Source of the DNA: Rubrivivax sp.
GTDB lineage: Bacteria; Pseudomonadota; Gammaproteobacteria; Burkholderiales; Burkholderiaceae_C
Assembly: GCA_016789865.1 (NCBI GenBank)
Contig: JAEUPC010000083.1
Coordinates: forward strand, 1-37,955
Length of the DNA: 37,955 nucleotides
Reading direction: 5' to 3'
Positions 8,513 to 16,526 of this stretch are shown one piece after another (position 1 is the first letter of the stretch; each line of letters begins with the position of its first letter). Made by a program: the position numbers and the translations under genes. Below the pieces are notes generated by a model that saw nothing but the letters and a program-made list of their open reading frames with translations, was not told the origin of the DNA and did not search any database.

Positions 8513-9568
8513 ATGACGGTCCACGCCCTTCTTCCCTGGCCCGATGCGGCGCGGCGCGGGGCGTTCGAGCGCTGGATCGGTCCGCTGGCCGCGCGCCACC
8601 GCATCGAGCTCGACACGCTGGCCCCGGCCAGCGCCGACGCGAGCTTCCGGCGCTACTTGCGCGTGCAGGCCGGCGGCGCCACGAACGGCAGCTTCGTCAT
8701 CATGGACGCGCCGCCCGCGCGCGAGGACGTGCGCCCGTTCATCAAGGTGGCGCAGCTGGCCGAGGCCGCCGGGCTGAACACGCCGCGCGTGGTGGAAGCC
8801 GATGTGGGCCAGGGCTTCCTGCTCCTTAGCGATCTTGGCCGGCGCCCGTATCTCGATGCCCTGCGGGCGGCCACCCCGGCCGAGGCCGATCGCCTGATGC
8901 GCGACGCGCTGCAGGCCCTGGTGCGCTGGCAGTCCGCAGTGCCGTGGGTTGATCTGCCCCGGCACGACCAGGCGCGCATCGAAGACGAGCTCGCCTTGTT
9001 TCCCGAGTGGTGCGTCAAGCGCGAGTTCGGCATCGAGTGGAACGCCGCCCAGCAGGCGGCCTGGCAGCGCCTCGTGAAGCTGCTGGCCGCCAGCGCGCTT
9101 GCCGAGCCGGTGGTGGCCGTGCACGCCGACTTCATGCCGCGCAACCTGATGGTGTGCGAGCCGGGCCGCCCTGGGGTGCTCGACTTCCAGGACGCCTTGG
9201 CCGGGGCGTTGAGCTACGACCTGGCCTCACTGCTGCGTGACGCGTTCATCTCGTGGAGCGAGGCACAGGAGATCGACTGGGCCGTGCGCTACTGGGAACT
9301 GGCGCGGCGCGCCGGCCTGGCCGTGCCGGCCGACTTCGCCGACCTGTGGCGCGCGCATGAGTGGATGGGCCTGCAGCGGCACCTGCGTGTGATGGGCGTG
9401 TTCTGCCGCCTGAAGCACCGCGACGGCAAGCCGCACTACGCGGCGGACCTGCCGCGCTTCTTCGACTACGCCACCCGCGTGGCGCTGCGCTATGCGCCGC
9501 TGTCGCCGCTGCTCAGGCTGCTGGAGCCGATGAGCGGGAAGATGGTGGGCTCGGGTTTCACCTTCTAG
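8513..9568 (+). CDS. amgK: N-acetylmuramate/N-acetylglucosamine kinase (aminoglycoside phosphotransferase fold)
   Basis: AmgK phosphorylates the anomeric hydroxyl of MurNAc (and GlcNAc) so that muropeptide sugars can be recycled to UDP-MurNAc, bypassing fosfomycin-sensitive synthesis. The 351-residue protein has the APH/choline-kinase fold: RRYLRV and FVIMDAPP near the N-terminus (ATP site), the catalytic loop VVAVHADFMPRNLMV and the metal-binding VLDFQDALAG. Its place divergent from lptD is typical for amgK in Burkholderiales and Pseudomonas relatives. Two ATGs are in frame, 8501 and 8513; neither has a good RBS, and I chose the second because it matches the usual MTVHxLPWP-like start. The partner uridylyltransferase gene murU, often directly downstream, is not here. 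The substrate is inferred from family and synteny. Confidence 0.85.
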   Translation: MTVHALLPWPDAARRGAFERWIGPLAARHRIELDTLAPASADASFRRYLRVQAGGATNGSFVIMDAPPAREDVRPFIKVAQLAEAAGLNTPRVVEADVGQGFLLLSDLGRRPYLDALRAATPAEADRLMRDALQALVRWQSAVPWVDLPRHDQARIEDELALFPEWCVKREFGIEWNAAQQAAWQRLVKLLAASALAEPVVAVHADFMPRNLMVCEPGRPGVLDFQDALAGALSYDLASLLRDAFISWSEAQEIDWAVRYWELARRAGLAVPADFADLWRAHEWMGLQRHLRVMGVFCRLKHRDGKPHYAADLPRFFDYATRVALRYAPLSPLLRLLEPMSGKMVGSGFTF

Positions 9569-9593
9569 CCCCCGGGGCCGCGCCGCAGGCACC

Positions 9594-9610
9594 GCGCCCC
9601 GCCGGGGCGC
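9594..9610. terminator. GC-rich hairpin after amgK
   Basis: GCGCCCC and GGGGCGC pair perfectly around a GCC loop, 25 nt after the amgK stop. No T-run follows, so termination would need Rho or another factor. The rest of the 292-nt gap to 9860 shows no gene and no convincing promoter. Confidence 0.4.
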
Positions 9611-9860
9611 ATCGTGTCGCACCGGCGATGCTGCGGGCGATGCGGCCGACCATGCGCCGACACGGAGCAGACGCCTTCCCACCAAAGTGTGGACTCGGTG
9701 CTGCGCGCATCCGTGCGCCGGCGCCCCGCGTAATGACCGGCACCGGGACACGACAGACGCATCACATCGGTCGCCGATCTGATTCGCAAGGCTCGGTTCC
9801 CGCTGGTTGTCGCCCGCTCTTCTTCTTCCGCTTCCTAACCTCACATCACTGGAGATTCAC

Positions 9861-10160
9861 ATGATGACTCGCAAGCACCTCGTCGCCCTCGTCGCCTTCG
9901 TCTCGTTCGCCGCCGCCGGCACCGCCGCGCGCGCCGACGACATCACGATCGCTCACGAGTCGTTCATGTCCACCAAGTCGCGCGCCGAAGTGTGCGCCGA
10001 GGCCGAACAGGCCGCCGCCAAGGGCCTCACCCAGCTCAGCGAGGTCGACCTGGCGTCCACCCAACCGGCGCACAACGGCGCCGGCCGCAGCCGCGCCGAC
10101 GTGCGCGCCGAGGTCGGCGAAGCGTCGCGCCGCTTCGCGATGATGTGGTACCCGGCCTGA
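9861..10160 (+). CDS. Small exported DUF4148-type protein
   Basis: This 99-residue protein has a clean signal peptide (MMTRKHLVALVAFVSFAAAGTAARA, cleavage before DD at about residue 25). Two short segments of the type SRAEVCAEAEQAAAKG and SRADVRAEVGEASR follow. That pattern, a lone signal peptide plus T/S-R-A-(E/D)-V-xAE repeats, fits the DUF4148 family common in Burkholderiales; its function is unknown. The mature part is about 75 residues with one Cys, so no disulfide is expected. GGAG at 9851 sits 6 nt before the ATG at 9861 and fixes the start over an upstream in-frame codon at 9807. It is monocistronic, with a terminator just after it. Confidence 0.75.
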   Translation: MMTRKHLVALVAFVSFAAAGTAARADDITIAHESFMSTKSRAEVCAEAEQAAAKGLTQLSEVDLASTQPAHNGAGRSRADVRAEVGEASRRFAMMWYPA

Positions 10161-10187
10161 CGGCCACGCCGCCACGACAAACGGAAG

Positions 10188-10210
10188 GGGCGCCTGCGGG
10201 CGCCCTCTTC
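10188..10210 (+). terminator. Probable intrinsic terminator after the DUF4148 gene
   Basis: GGGCGCC (10188-10194) and GGCGCCC (10199-10205) form a perfect 7-bp stem with a 4-nt TGCG loop, followed by TCTTC. The pyrimidine tail is short on T, so strength may be modest. It lies 28 nt after the stop codon. Confidence 0.6.
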
Positions 10211-10266
10211 GCGCTTGCCTTCGCGCGTTGCTGCGGCCCGCGGGCCCGACGATGCCGCTCAGGCGC

Positions 10267-11727
10267 TCAGGGGCAGGCGGCGATCACCTGCGACACCGCG
10301 GCCGTCAGCCGCTTGCCATAGGGCACGTGCAGGAACTCGTTGGGCCCGTGCGCGTTGCTCTTCGGCCCGAGCACGCCGCACACCATCATCTGCGCCTTCG
10401 GGAAGCCGGCGGCCAGCATGCTCATCAGGGGGATCGTTCCGCCCTGGCCGATGTAGCCCACCGGCGCGCCGAACTGCGCCTGCGAGGCGGCGTTCAAGGC
10501 CGTCTCCAGCCATGGCGCGAGATCGGGCGCATTCCACCCCGTCGCGCCCAGCGCACCGGCGCGGCCGTCGGGGTGGAAGGTGACCTTGGCGTTGTACGGC
10601 GCGTTGTCTTCCAGCAGCTGCTTGAGCTGCACGCTGGCCTGGTGCCCGTCGACCAGCGGCGGCAGGCGCAGGCTGAGCTTGAACGCCGTGCAGGGCCTGA
10701 GCACGTTGCCGGCGTTGGCCAGTTCCGGAAAGCCCTCTGCGCCGGTCACGCTGAGGGTGGGCCGCCAGGTGCGGTTCAGCAGGGCCTGCACGGGGTCGGT
10801 GGTGGTCGGCAGCGCAGGGCCGCCGTCGGCGCCACAGGCCCACGGGAAGCGCTTCCACACCAGGTCGCCGAGGATTGCCGCGGTGGCTTCGGCCTGCGCC
10901 ATGCGGGCACCGGGAATCTGGCAGTGGAAGCTCTCGGGCAGCAGGCGACCGGTGCGTGAGTCTTCCAGCCGGTCGAGCACCTGGCGCAGGATGCGGAACG
11001 ACGAAGGCACCAGGCCGCTGGAGTCGCCCGAGTGCACGCCTTCGGTGAGGATCTCGACCTTGAGCACGCCGCTGACCATGCCGCGCAGGCTGCTGGTCAG
11101 CCACAGCTGGTCGTAGTTGCCCGCGCCGCTGTCCAGGCACACGACGAGCGCGATGTTGCCCAGCCGCGGCCGGAGCGCCTCGATGTAGGCGGGCAGGTCG
11201 GGTGAGCCGCTCTCCTCGCAGCTCTCGATCAGACCCACGCAGCGCGGGCGCCCGATGCCCTGCTTGTCGAGAGCCTCGATCGCGCTGATGGCGGCATAGA
11301 CCGCGTAGCCGTCGTCGGCGCCGCCGCGGCCATAGAGCAGGCCGCCTTCGTACTTCGGCGTCCAGGGGCCCAGGTCCGAACGCCAGCCGTTGAACTCGGG
11401 CTGCTTGTCCAGATGGCCGTACAGCAGCACCGTGTCGGTGCTGCCGGCGCGCGTGGCGGGGATGTCGAAGAAGATGAGAGGCGTGCGCCCCGGCAGCCGC
11501 ACCACCTCGAGCTTCAGGCCGGCCACCTGGCGGCTTTCCACCCAGCGCGCCGCATCGACCACCACGCGCTCCAGCAGGCCATGGGCGTCCCACTGGGCAT
11601 CGAACATCGGGCTCTTGGCCGGCACGCCGATGTATTCGGTCAGCGCGGGCACGATGCGCCGGTCCCAGGCCTCGTCGGCGTAGGCCCCCAGGGCCTGGAT
11701 CTCGGCGGGGCGCAGGGGTGCATTCAT
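10267..11727 (-). CDS. M20-family metallopeptidase (dipeptidase/carnosinase-like)
   Basis: A 486-residue cytosolic di-zinc peptidase of the M20 family. The metal-site motifs are in order: LLYGHLDKQPEF (His105, catalytic Asp107), YGRGGADDGY (bridging Asp138), IESCEESGSPDL (general base Glu171 and metal ligand Glu172) and a C-terminal NAHGPNEF His. A dimerisation/lid domain lies between about residues 220 and 400 (EGVHSGDSSGLVPSSF). Length and motifs resemble CNDP-type dipeptidases; the actual dipeptide substrate cannot be read from sequence. The start ATG (11725-11727, MNAPLRPAEIQALG) is chosen over an upstream open frame because family homology begins there. The alpha/beta hydrolase gene lies upstream on the same strand with only 35 nt between, so they may be co-transcribed. 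Confidence 0.88.
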   Translation of the reverse strand: MNAPLRPAEIQALGAYADEAWDRRIVPALTEYIGVPAKSPMFDAQWDAHGLLERVVVDAARWVESRQVAGLKLEVVRLPGRTPLIFFDIPATRAGSTDTVLLYGHLDKQPEFNGWRSDLGPWTPKYEGGLLYGRGGADDGYAVYAAISAIEALDKQGIGRPRCVGLIESCEESGSPDLPAYIEALRPRLGNIALVVCLDSGAGNYDQLWLTSSLRGMVSGVLKVEILTEGVHSGDSSGLVPSSFRILRQVLDRLEDSRTGRLLPESFHCQIPGARMAQAEATAAILGDLVWKRFPWACGADGGPALPTTTDPVQALLNRTWRPTLSVTGAEGFPELANAGNVLRPCTAFKLSLRLPPLVDGHQASVQLKQLLEDNAPYNAKVTFHPDGRAGALGATGWNAPDLAPWLETALNAASQAQFGAPVGYIGQGGTIPLMSMLAAGFPKAQMMVCGVLGPKSNAHGPNEFLHVPYGKRLTAAVSQVIAACP

Positions 11728-11762
11728 GGCGGCTTTCTCCGGGAAGGGGGCGGGCGACCAGT

Positions 11763-12626
11763 CTAGAACCGCCTGAGCCACTGCGTCAGGTCGGCCAGCA
11801 CGTCGCGCTGCTCGGGCTCGTTGAAGATCTCGTGGTACAGCTTGCGGTAGCAGCGCCTGTGCAGCACGCCGGCGGGTACCGCGGCGGCGAAGGTCTGGCT
11901 GCCTTCGGGCCGCACGCACAGATCCTCGCCGGCCCACAGCAGCAGCGTGGGCACGCGCCAGTGCGACGCCAGCGCGCGCACCTGCGCGCCGGCCTCCAGC
12001 ATGAAGCGCACCAGGCGCGGGGTGATGCGGTCATGCACCAGAGGGTCCTTGGAGTACGCCCGCACCACCGCCGGGTCGCGACAGATCCACTGCGGCTTCA
12101 GGCCGTTGCCCACGCGCAGGTTGGGGGCCAGCCGGCCGAGCACTCCCAGCAGCGCCCGGTTGAAGCGCGACAGCTCGATCTCCAGCGCCGGCGACGACAG
12201 CACCAGGGCGTCGAAGTCGCGGGCAAAGCGGGCCGCCTGGCCGTGCAGGCTCTCGGCGACGAAACGCGCGGCCACCAGCCCGCCCAGGCTGTGGCCCAGC
12301 AGCACGCGTTTGCCGCTGCCGGCGCTGGTGCCGCGCAGGTGGTCGGCCACCATCGCCACGTCGCCCAGCAGCGCCAGCGGGTGCGGGATGCTGCCGCGCG
12401 GCCCTTCGCTGCGGCCGTGGCCGCGCTGATCGTGCCCGGCAACGTTCCAGCCCGCGGCAACGAGCGCCGTGGCCACATGCTCGTAGCGGCCGATGTGCTC
12501 TCCCAGGCCGTGCACGATCTGCACCGTGCCGCGGGCTTCGGCCCCGCCGGGCCAGCGGCGCAGGTTCAGCCGCAGGCCGTCCTGGGTCACCATCTGCTCG
12601 CTGTAGGGGGCCGGGGGAGCTGCCAT
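11763..12626 (-). CDS. Monoacylglycerol lipase-like alpha/beta hydrolase
   Basis: This 287-residue protein has the serine aminopeptidase S33/lysophospholipase fold. The oxyanion region [16 protein letters not shown] (about 37-52) and [12 protein letters not shown] (64-75) are hallmarks of monoacylglycerol lipases. The nucleophile is Ser113 in GHSLGG, the acid is probably the Asp in [11 protein letters not shown], and the His is in KLYHEIFNE near the C-terminus. No signal peptide is visible, so it should act in the cytosol on lipid esters. The M20 peptidase gene follows 35 nt downstream. The divergent dienoyl-CoA isomerase starts 54 nt away, suggesting a lipid-breakdown theme, though that link is only positional. 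Confidence 0.85.
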   Translation of the reverse strand: MAAPPAPYSEQMVTQDGLRLNLRRWPGGAEARGTVQIVHGLGEHIGRYEHVATALVAAGWNVAGHDQRGHGRSEGPRGSIPHPLALLGDVAMVADHLRGTSAGSGKRVLLGHSLGGLVAARFVAESLHGQAARFARDFDALVLSSPALEIELSRFNRALLGVLGRLAPNLRVGNGLKPQWICRDPAVVRAYSKDPLVHDRITPRLVRFMLEAGAQVRALASHWRVPTLLLWAGEDLCVRPEGSQTFAAAVPAGVLHRRCYRKLYHEIFNEPEQRDVLADLTQWLRRF

Positions 12627-12680
12627 GCGGGCCCGATTTCAACACGGCCACCCTGGGGTGCCGCCGTTATGCTCGGCGGC

Positions 12681-13523
12681 ATGAGCACCGACTTCTTCAG
12701 CCTCGAGCAGCAGCCCTCGGGCATCACGCACCTGCGCCTGAATCGCGCGGAGCGCATGAACACCATGACCCCGGCCTTCTTCCCCGCGGTGCGCGACGCG
12801 GTGCAGGCGCTGAACGCAGCGGGCACCACGCGGGTGCTGGTGTTGTCGTCGACCGGCAGGCACTTCAGCGCCGGCATGGCGCTGGACGTGTTCGCCGGCG
12901 CCAACGACCTGGCCACGATGCTGGACACCGGCAATGCACGCGCGCGGCTGGCCTTCCAGGACGGGCTGCGCCAGTTGATGCGCTGCTTCGACGCCATCGA
13001 GAACGCGCGCTTCCCGGTCATTGCCGCGGTGCAGGGCGGCTGCATCGGCGGCGGGCTCGACCTGGCCGCCGCGTGCGACCTGCGCGTGTGCAGTGCCGAT
13101 GCCTTCTTCACCGTGCAGGAGATCCACATCGGCATGGCCGCCGACCTCGGCGTGCTGCAGCGGCTGCCCAAGATCGTGCCGCCGGCGGTGGCGCGCGAGA
13201 TGGCCTACACCGGCGAGCGCGTGGGCGCCGAGCGCGCGCTGGCCGTGGGCCTGGTCAACGCCGTGCTTCCCGACGCCGACGCGGCGCTCGCGCAGGCGAT
13301 GAAGCTGGCCGAGGCGATCGCCGCCAAGTCGCCGCTGGCGATGGCCGGCAGCAAGCTGGCCATCAACTACGCGGTCGACCACCCCACCGCCGACGCGCTG
13401 GATCAGATGACGCTGCTGCAAAGCGCCATCTTCGACATCGGCGAGATGGGCCGCGCCATCGCGGCCTGGAAGAGCAAGGCGCCCGGGGAGTTTGCGGCGC
13501 TGAAGGAAGTCAAGGCGGTGTAG
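12681..13523 (+). CDS. Crotonase-fold enzyme, probable Delta3,5-Delta2,4-dienoyl-CoA isomerase
   Basis: A 280-residue enoyl-CoA hydratase/isomerase family member. The oxyanion-hole segments are [11 protein letters not shown] (about 61-71) and [20 protein letters not shown] (116-135). The acidic residues that define dienoyl-CoA isomerases (rat ECH1 Asp176, Glu196, Asp204) appear with the same spacing as Asp127, Glu147 and Asp155, and [20 protein letters not shown] mirrors the ECH1 signature. That favours isomerisation of 3,5-dienoyl-CoA during breakdown of unsaturated fatty acids with odd-numbered double bonds, rather than simple hydration. An in-frame ATG at 12669 is an alternative start. The gene stands alone, divergent from the lipase-like gene. 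Confidence 0.82.
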   Translation: MSTDFFSLEQQPSGITHLRLNRAERMNTMTPAFFPAVRDAVQALNAAGTTRVLVLSSTGRHFSAGMALDVFAGANDLATMLDTGNARARLAFQDGLRQLMRCFDAIENARFPVIAAVQGGCIGGGLDLAAACDLRVCSADAFFTVQEIHIGMAADLGVLQRLPKIVPPAVAREMAYTGERVGAERALAVGLVNAVLPDADAALAQAMKLAEAIAAKSPLAMAGSKLAINYAVDHPTADALDQMTLLQSAIFDIGEMGRAIAAWKSKAPGEFAALKEVKAV

Positions 13524-13576
13524 CGCGCGGACAAGCCGCAGCGGCGCCGGGGCCGCGGCGCGCCGCCATCGCGAAT

Positions 13577-13612
13577 GGCACCGCGGACGGCACCGCGGAC
13601 GGCACCGCGGAC
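13577..13612. repeat. Three 12-bp tandem repeats between convergent genes
   Basis: The unit GGCACCGCGGAC occurs three times without change (13577-13588, 13589-13600, 13601-13612). Degenerate relatives surround it (ATCGCGAATGGCACC, GGCATCGCGAACGGC). It fills the gap between the dienoyl-CoA isomerase gene and the convergent VOC gene. It is too short and lacks spacers, so it is not a CRISPR array; slippage is a likely origin. Confidence 0.85.
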
Positions 13613-13693
13613 GGCACGGCACCGGCATCGCGAACGGCATCGCGCCAGCGCCGCGCCGGTTCTGCGCCGCGCGGCCTGCCGTCCCCCGACTGC

Positions 13694-14062
13694 TCAGCCC
13701 ACGCAGAACACGTTGAGCTTGTTGCCGTCGAGGTCGCGAAAGTAGCCGGCATAGAAGCCCTCGCCGCGCGGGCCGGCCGGGCCTTCGTCCTTGGCGCCGA
13801 GCTCCAGCGCCTTGCGGTACAGGTGGTCGACCTTGTCCTTGGCGTCCACGACGATGGCCACCATCACGCCATTGCCCACCGTGGCCGGCCGCTGGTCGTA
13901 GGGCTGCATGATGCCCAGCGCCGGGCGGTCCATCGCGTGACCCCAGGCGATGCCGCGGCCGAAGTCCATGATGCGCTTGGCGCCGATCTCGGCCAGCAGC
14001 GCGTCGTAGAACGCGGCGGCGCGCGGCAGGTCGTTGGTGCCGAGGGTGACGTAGCCGATCAT
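13694..14062 (-). CDS. VOC (glyoxalase/bleomycin-resistance fold) family protein
   Basis: A 122-residue single-domain VOC protein: MIGYVTLGTNDLPRAAAFYDALLAEIG at the N-terminus and GFYAGYFRDLDGNKLNVFCVG at the C-terminus are the two beta-alpha-beta-beta-beta arms of the fold. The FRDLDGNKL segment places an Asp-Gly-Asn before the final strand, as in many putative lyases and dioxygenase relatives. Metal ligands cannot be assigned with certainty and the substrate is unknown. The frame extends upstream without a stop, but homology begins at the ATG 14060-14062, preceded by a GGAGAG element. The gene lies 43 nt downstream of exonuclease III on the same strand. Confidence 0.8.
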   Translation of the reverse strand: MIGYVTLGTNDLPRAAAFYDALLAEIGAKRIMDFGRGIAWGHAMDRPALGIMQPYDQRPATVGNGVMVAIVVDAKDKVDHLYRKALELGAKDEGPAGPRGEGFYAGYFRDLDGNKLNVFCVG

Positions 14063-14105
14063 TGCACTCTCTCCTTCGTGGGGCCTGGGTTGGCGGCGCG
14101 CGGCG

Positions 14106-14894
14106 TCACAGCCGCCACGCGTAGTCGATGATGACCGGCGCGTGGTCCGAAAAGCGCTCGGCGAGGTAGATCTGCTCGCGCCGCGCCGTGGCGGCCACGG
14201 CCGGTGTGGCCAGGTGGTAGTCCAGCCGCCAGCCGACGTTCTTCGCGCGCGCCTGGCCGCGGTTGCTCCACCAGGTGTACTGGCGCGGATGCGGGTTGAG
14301 CGCACGGAACACGTCCACCAGCCCGCCGCGCGTGAGCAGATGGGTCATCCACGCCCGCTCCTCGGGCAGGAAGCCGCTGTTCTTCTGGTTGCCGCGCCAG
14401 TTCTCGAGGTCGATCTGCTGGTGCGCGATGTTGATGTCGCCCACGAGGATGAAGTCGCGCTCGGCGGCCAGCCGCAGCAGGTGCCGGCGCATGCGGGCCA
14501 GGAAGCGGAACTTGGCCTGCTGGCGCTCCTCGCCGCTGCTGCCGCTGGGGAAGTAGCAGCTGATGACGCTGAACCTGCGCCGCGCGGTGTCGAACCGGGC
14601 CTCCACCCAGCGGCCCTCGGCGTCGAACTCGCGCCGGTCGAAGCCGGTGATCAGCTGGCTGGGTGCCTTGCGCGTGTACAGGCCGACGCCGGAGTAGCCC
14701 TTCTTGCTGGCGTGGTGGAAGTGCCCGGCGAGATTTCCTATGCGGTCCAAGCGCCCGGCCAGGTCCGCCGGCTGGGCCCTGATCTCCTGCACGCCCATAC
14801 AATCCGCGCCGGTGCTTTCGGCCCATGCCACGAAGCCCTTGCTCGCCGCGGAACGGATGCCGTTGAGGTTGAGCGTCACCAGCCGGAAAGCCAA
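14106..14894 (-). CDS. xth: Exodeoxyribonuclease III (AP endonuclease, xth family)
   Basis: This 262-residue enzyme cuts DNA at abasic sites and trims 3' ends in base-excision repair. It shows the exonuclease-endonuclease-phosphatase fold: LVTLNLNGIRSAASKGF at the N-terminus, metal ligand Glu37 in GVQEIRA, YSGVGLYTR, ILVGDINIAH (catalytic Asp-Asn), WRLDYHLATP and the terminal FSDHAPVIIDY (Asp-His). No ATG fits the start. A TTG at 14892-14894 (MAFRLVTLNLNG) is preceded at about 5 nt by AAAGGGG, so TTG is the likely start; a GTG five codons later is the alternative. The start lies only 21 nt from the divergent pyrE ATG, so each gene's promoter must overlap the other's coding end or leader. Confidence 0.92.
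   Translation of the reverse strand: MAFRLVTLNLNGIRSAASKGFVAWAESTGADCMGVQEIRAQPADLAGRLDRIGNLAGHFHHASKKGYSGVGLYTRKAPSQLITGFDRREFDAEGRWVEARFDTARRRFSVISCYFPSGSSGEERQQAKFRFLARMRRHLLRLAAERDFILVGDINIAHQQIDLENWRGNQKNSGFLPEERAWMTHLLTRGGLVDVFRALNPHPRQYTWWSNRGQARAKNVGWRLDYHLATPAVAATARREQIYLAERFSDHAPVIIDYAWRL
14799..14804 (+). promoter_or_regulatory. Possible pyrE -10 box inside xth
   Basis: TACAAT (in CCCATACAATCC) matches the -10 consensus at five of six positions, 112 nt upstream of the pyrE ATG and inside the antisense strand of xth. The 21-nt gap between the two start codons is too short for a promoter, so pyrE must start within xth. No clear -35 is seen. Confidence 0.35.
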
Positions 14895-14915
14895 CCGAAC
14901 CCCTTTGTTGCATCC

Positions 14916-15632
14916 ATGACGGCGGCCCTCACGAGCAGCACTTCCGGCGCGGCCCCGTCGACGGACGACCTGGCCCGGGAGTTCGTGCAGTTCGCGGTGC
15001 GCTCGGGCGTGCTCAGCTTCGGCGAGTTCCGCACCAAGGCGGGCCGGCTGTCGCCGTATTTCTTCAACGCCGGCCTGTTCAACGACGGCGCCAGGCTCGG
15101 GCATCTGGCGGAATTCTATGCACGGCGCCTGATGGCCAGCGGCCTCGGGTTCGACATGCTGTTCGGCCCGGCCTACAAGGGCATCACGCTGGCCGCGGCG
15201 GTGGCCATCGAGCTCGCGCGGCGCGGGCGCAACGTGCCGTTCGCCTACAACCGCAAGGAAGTCAAGGACCACGGCGAGGGTGGCTCGCTGGTCGGCGCGC
15301 CGCTGGCCGGGCGCGTTCTGGTGGTCGACGATGTCGTCTCGGCGGGAACCTCGGTGCGCGAATCCATGGCAATGATCCAGGCGGCGGGTGCCCGGCCGTG
15401 CGGGCTGGTCATCGCGCTGGACCGCCAGGAGAAGGCCACCGCCCCGGCCGGTGAAGGCGGCGGCGACCTGCCCTGCAGCGCCGTGCAGGTCATCCGCAGC
15501 GAACTGCGCCTGCCGGTGGTGGCGGTGGCCACCCTGGCCGACCTGCTGGACGTGCTGCGCAACAGCGCCGACCCCTCGCTGGCCGCGCACGCCGCGCCGG
15601 TGGCCGCGTACCGAGCGCGCTACGGCGTCTGA
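14916..15632 (+). CDS. pyrE: Orotate phosphoribosyltransferase
   Basis: PyrE joins orotate to PRPP to give OMP, the fifth step of pyrimidine synthesis. The 238-residue protein has the family N-terminus (FVQFAVRSGVLSFGEFRTKAGRLSPYFFNAG), the GPAYKGITLAAAVAIEL segment, the flexible catalytic loop with YNRKEVKDHGEGG, and the PRPP-binding motif RVLVVDDVVSAGTSVRES. It is slightly longer than E. coli PyrE because of an N-terminal Ala/Ser/Thr stretch and a small acidic insert near DRQEKATAPAGEGG. It is divergent from xth, as in many Burkholderiales, and is followed 12 nt later by the DUF4124 gene, so the two are probably co-transcribed. Confidence 0.96.
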   Translation: MTAALTSSTSGAAPSTDDLAREFVQFAVRSGVLSFGEFRTKAGRLSPYFFNAGLFNDGARLGHLAEFYARRLMASGLGFDMLFGPAYKGITLAAAVAIELARRGRNVPFAYNRKEVKDHGEGGSLVGAPLAGRVLVVDDVVSAGTSVRESMAMIQAAGARPCGLVIALDRQEKATAPAGEGGGDLPCSAVQVIRSELRLPVVAVATLADLLDVLRNSADPSLAAHAAPVAAYRARYGV

Positions 15633-15644
15633 CGAGGCCGCCTC

Positions 15645-16472
15645 GTGAAGCCTGCCCCAGGTTGTGACCAACAGGTTGCCCGGCGCTCGACGGGCGTCGT
15701 GGCTCGGGCGCTTCTCGGCGCCCTGGCGCTGCTGCTGGCTGACGCCACGCCGGCCCAGGGGGCGGCCGCGGCGTCGGGCATCTACACCTGCACCGACGAC
15801 CACGGCCGCAAGCTCACTTCCGACCGGCCGATCGCCGCCTGCATGCACAAGGAGCAGCTGCTGCTCAACCGTGACGGTTCGGTCCGCGCGGTCATCCCGC
15901 CCACCTTCACCGCCGAGGAACGCGCCGAGCGGGAGGCGCGCGAGCGCCGGGCCGCCGAGATGCGCGCGGCCCAGCAGGATGCCGTGCGCCGCGACCGCAA
16001 CCTCGTGGCGCGCTTCCCCAACGAGGAGGCGCACGCCAAGGCGCGCGAGGCGGCACTCGATTCGGTGCGCCTGGCCATGGCCGCCACCGAGCGGCGGCTG
16101 AAGGAACTGGCCGCCGAGCGTGTGCCGCTGGCCAACGAGGCCGAGTTCTACGTCGGCAGGCCGTTGCCGCCGAAGATCAAGACGCAGCTGGACGCCAACG
16201 ACGCGGCCGTCGAAGCGCAGAAAGCCGCCGGGATCAGCCAGGCTGCCGAGCTGGAGCGCGTGAACAAGATCTACGACGCCGAGCTGGAGAGGCTGCGCAG
16301 GCTGTGGGGCGGTGCGCAGCCCGGGTCCTTGGGGCCGATGCCCGTGGTGGCGCCGGCGCCGGTGGTGCCCGGCAGGCCGGGCAGTGGCGCGGCTGCAGCC
16401 CCCCGGCCCGTGCGGCCCGGCGCCTCGACGGCGCCCATGGCGCCCACCGCAGCCTCCGGCGGTACTCGCTGA
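15645..16472 (+). CDS. Exported DUF4124 domain protein
   Basis: A 275-residue protein with a probable signal peptide (hydrophobic stretch ARALLGALALLLADATPAQGA, about 21-41). An N-terminal DUF4124 motif follows: GIYTCTDDHGRKLTSDRPIAAC, with the Cys pair typical of that short beta-hairpin domain. After it comes a long charged alpha-helical, probably coiled-coil region (about 85-225, rich in Glu/Arg/Ala) and a Pro/Ala/Gly tail. The DUF4124 role is unknown; cell-envelope location is inferred. The GTG at 15645 is preceded by GAGG at a suitable distance and lies 12 nt after the pyrE stop. Confidence 0.78.
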   Translation: MKPAPGCDQQVARRSTGVVARALLGALALLLADATPAQGAAAASGIYTCTDDHGRKLTSDRPIAACMHKEQLLLNRDGSVRAVIPPTFTAEERAEREARERRAAEMRAAQQDAVRRDRNLVARFPNEEAHAKAREAALDSVRLAMAATERRLKELAAERVPLANEAEFYVGRPLPPKIKTQLDANDAAVEAQKAAGISQAAELERVNKIYDAELERLRRLWGGAQPGSLGPMPVVAPAPVVPGRPGSGAAAAPRPVRPGASTAPMAPTAASGGTR

Positions 16473-16485
16473 CTGACTGACTGAC
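16470..16485 (+). repeat. TGAC tetranucleotide repeat at the DUF4124 stop
   Basis: Four TGAC units run from the stop codon onward (16470-16485). Because the unit is four bases, TGA appears at 16470, 16474, 16478 and 16482, giving stops in all three plus-strand frames. It is a neat frame-independent stop, or simply a short slippage repeat. Confidence 0.8.
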
Positions 16486-16526
16486 AGGTCCGGGTCGGCG
16501 CGGGGATTCAGCGCCGCCGCTGAAGA

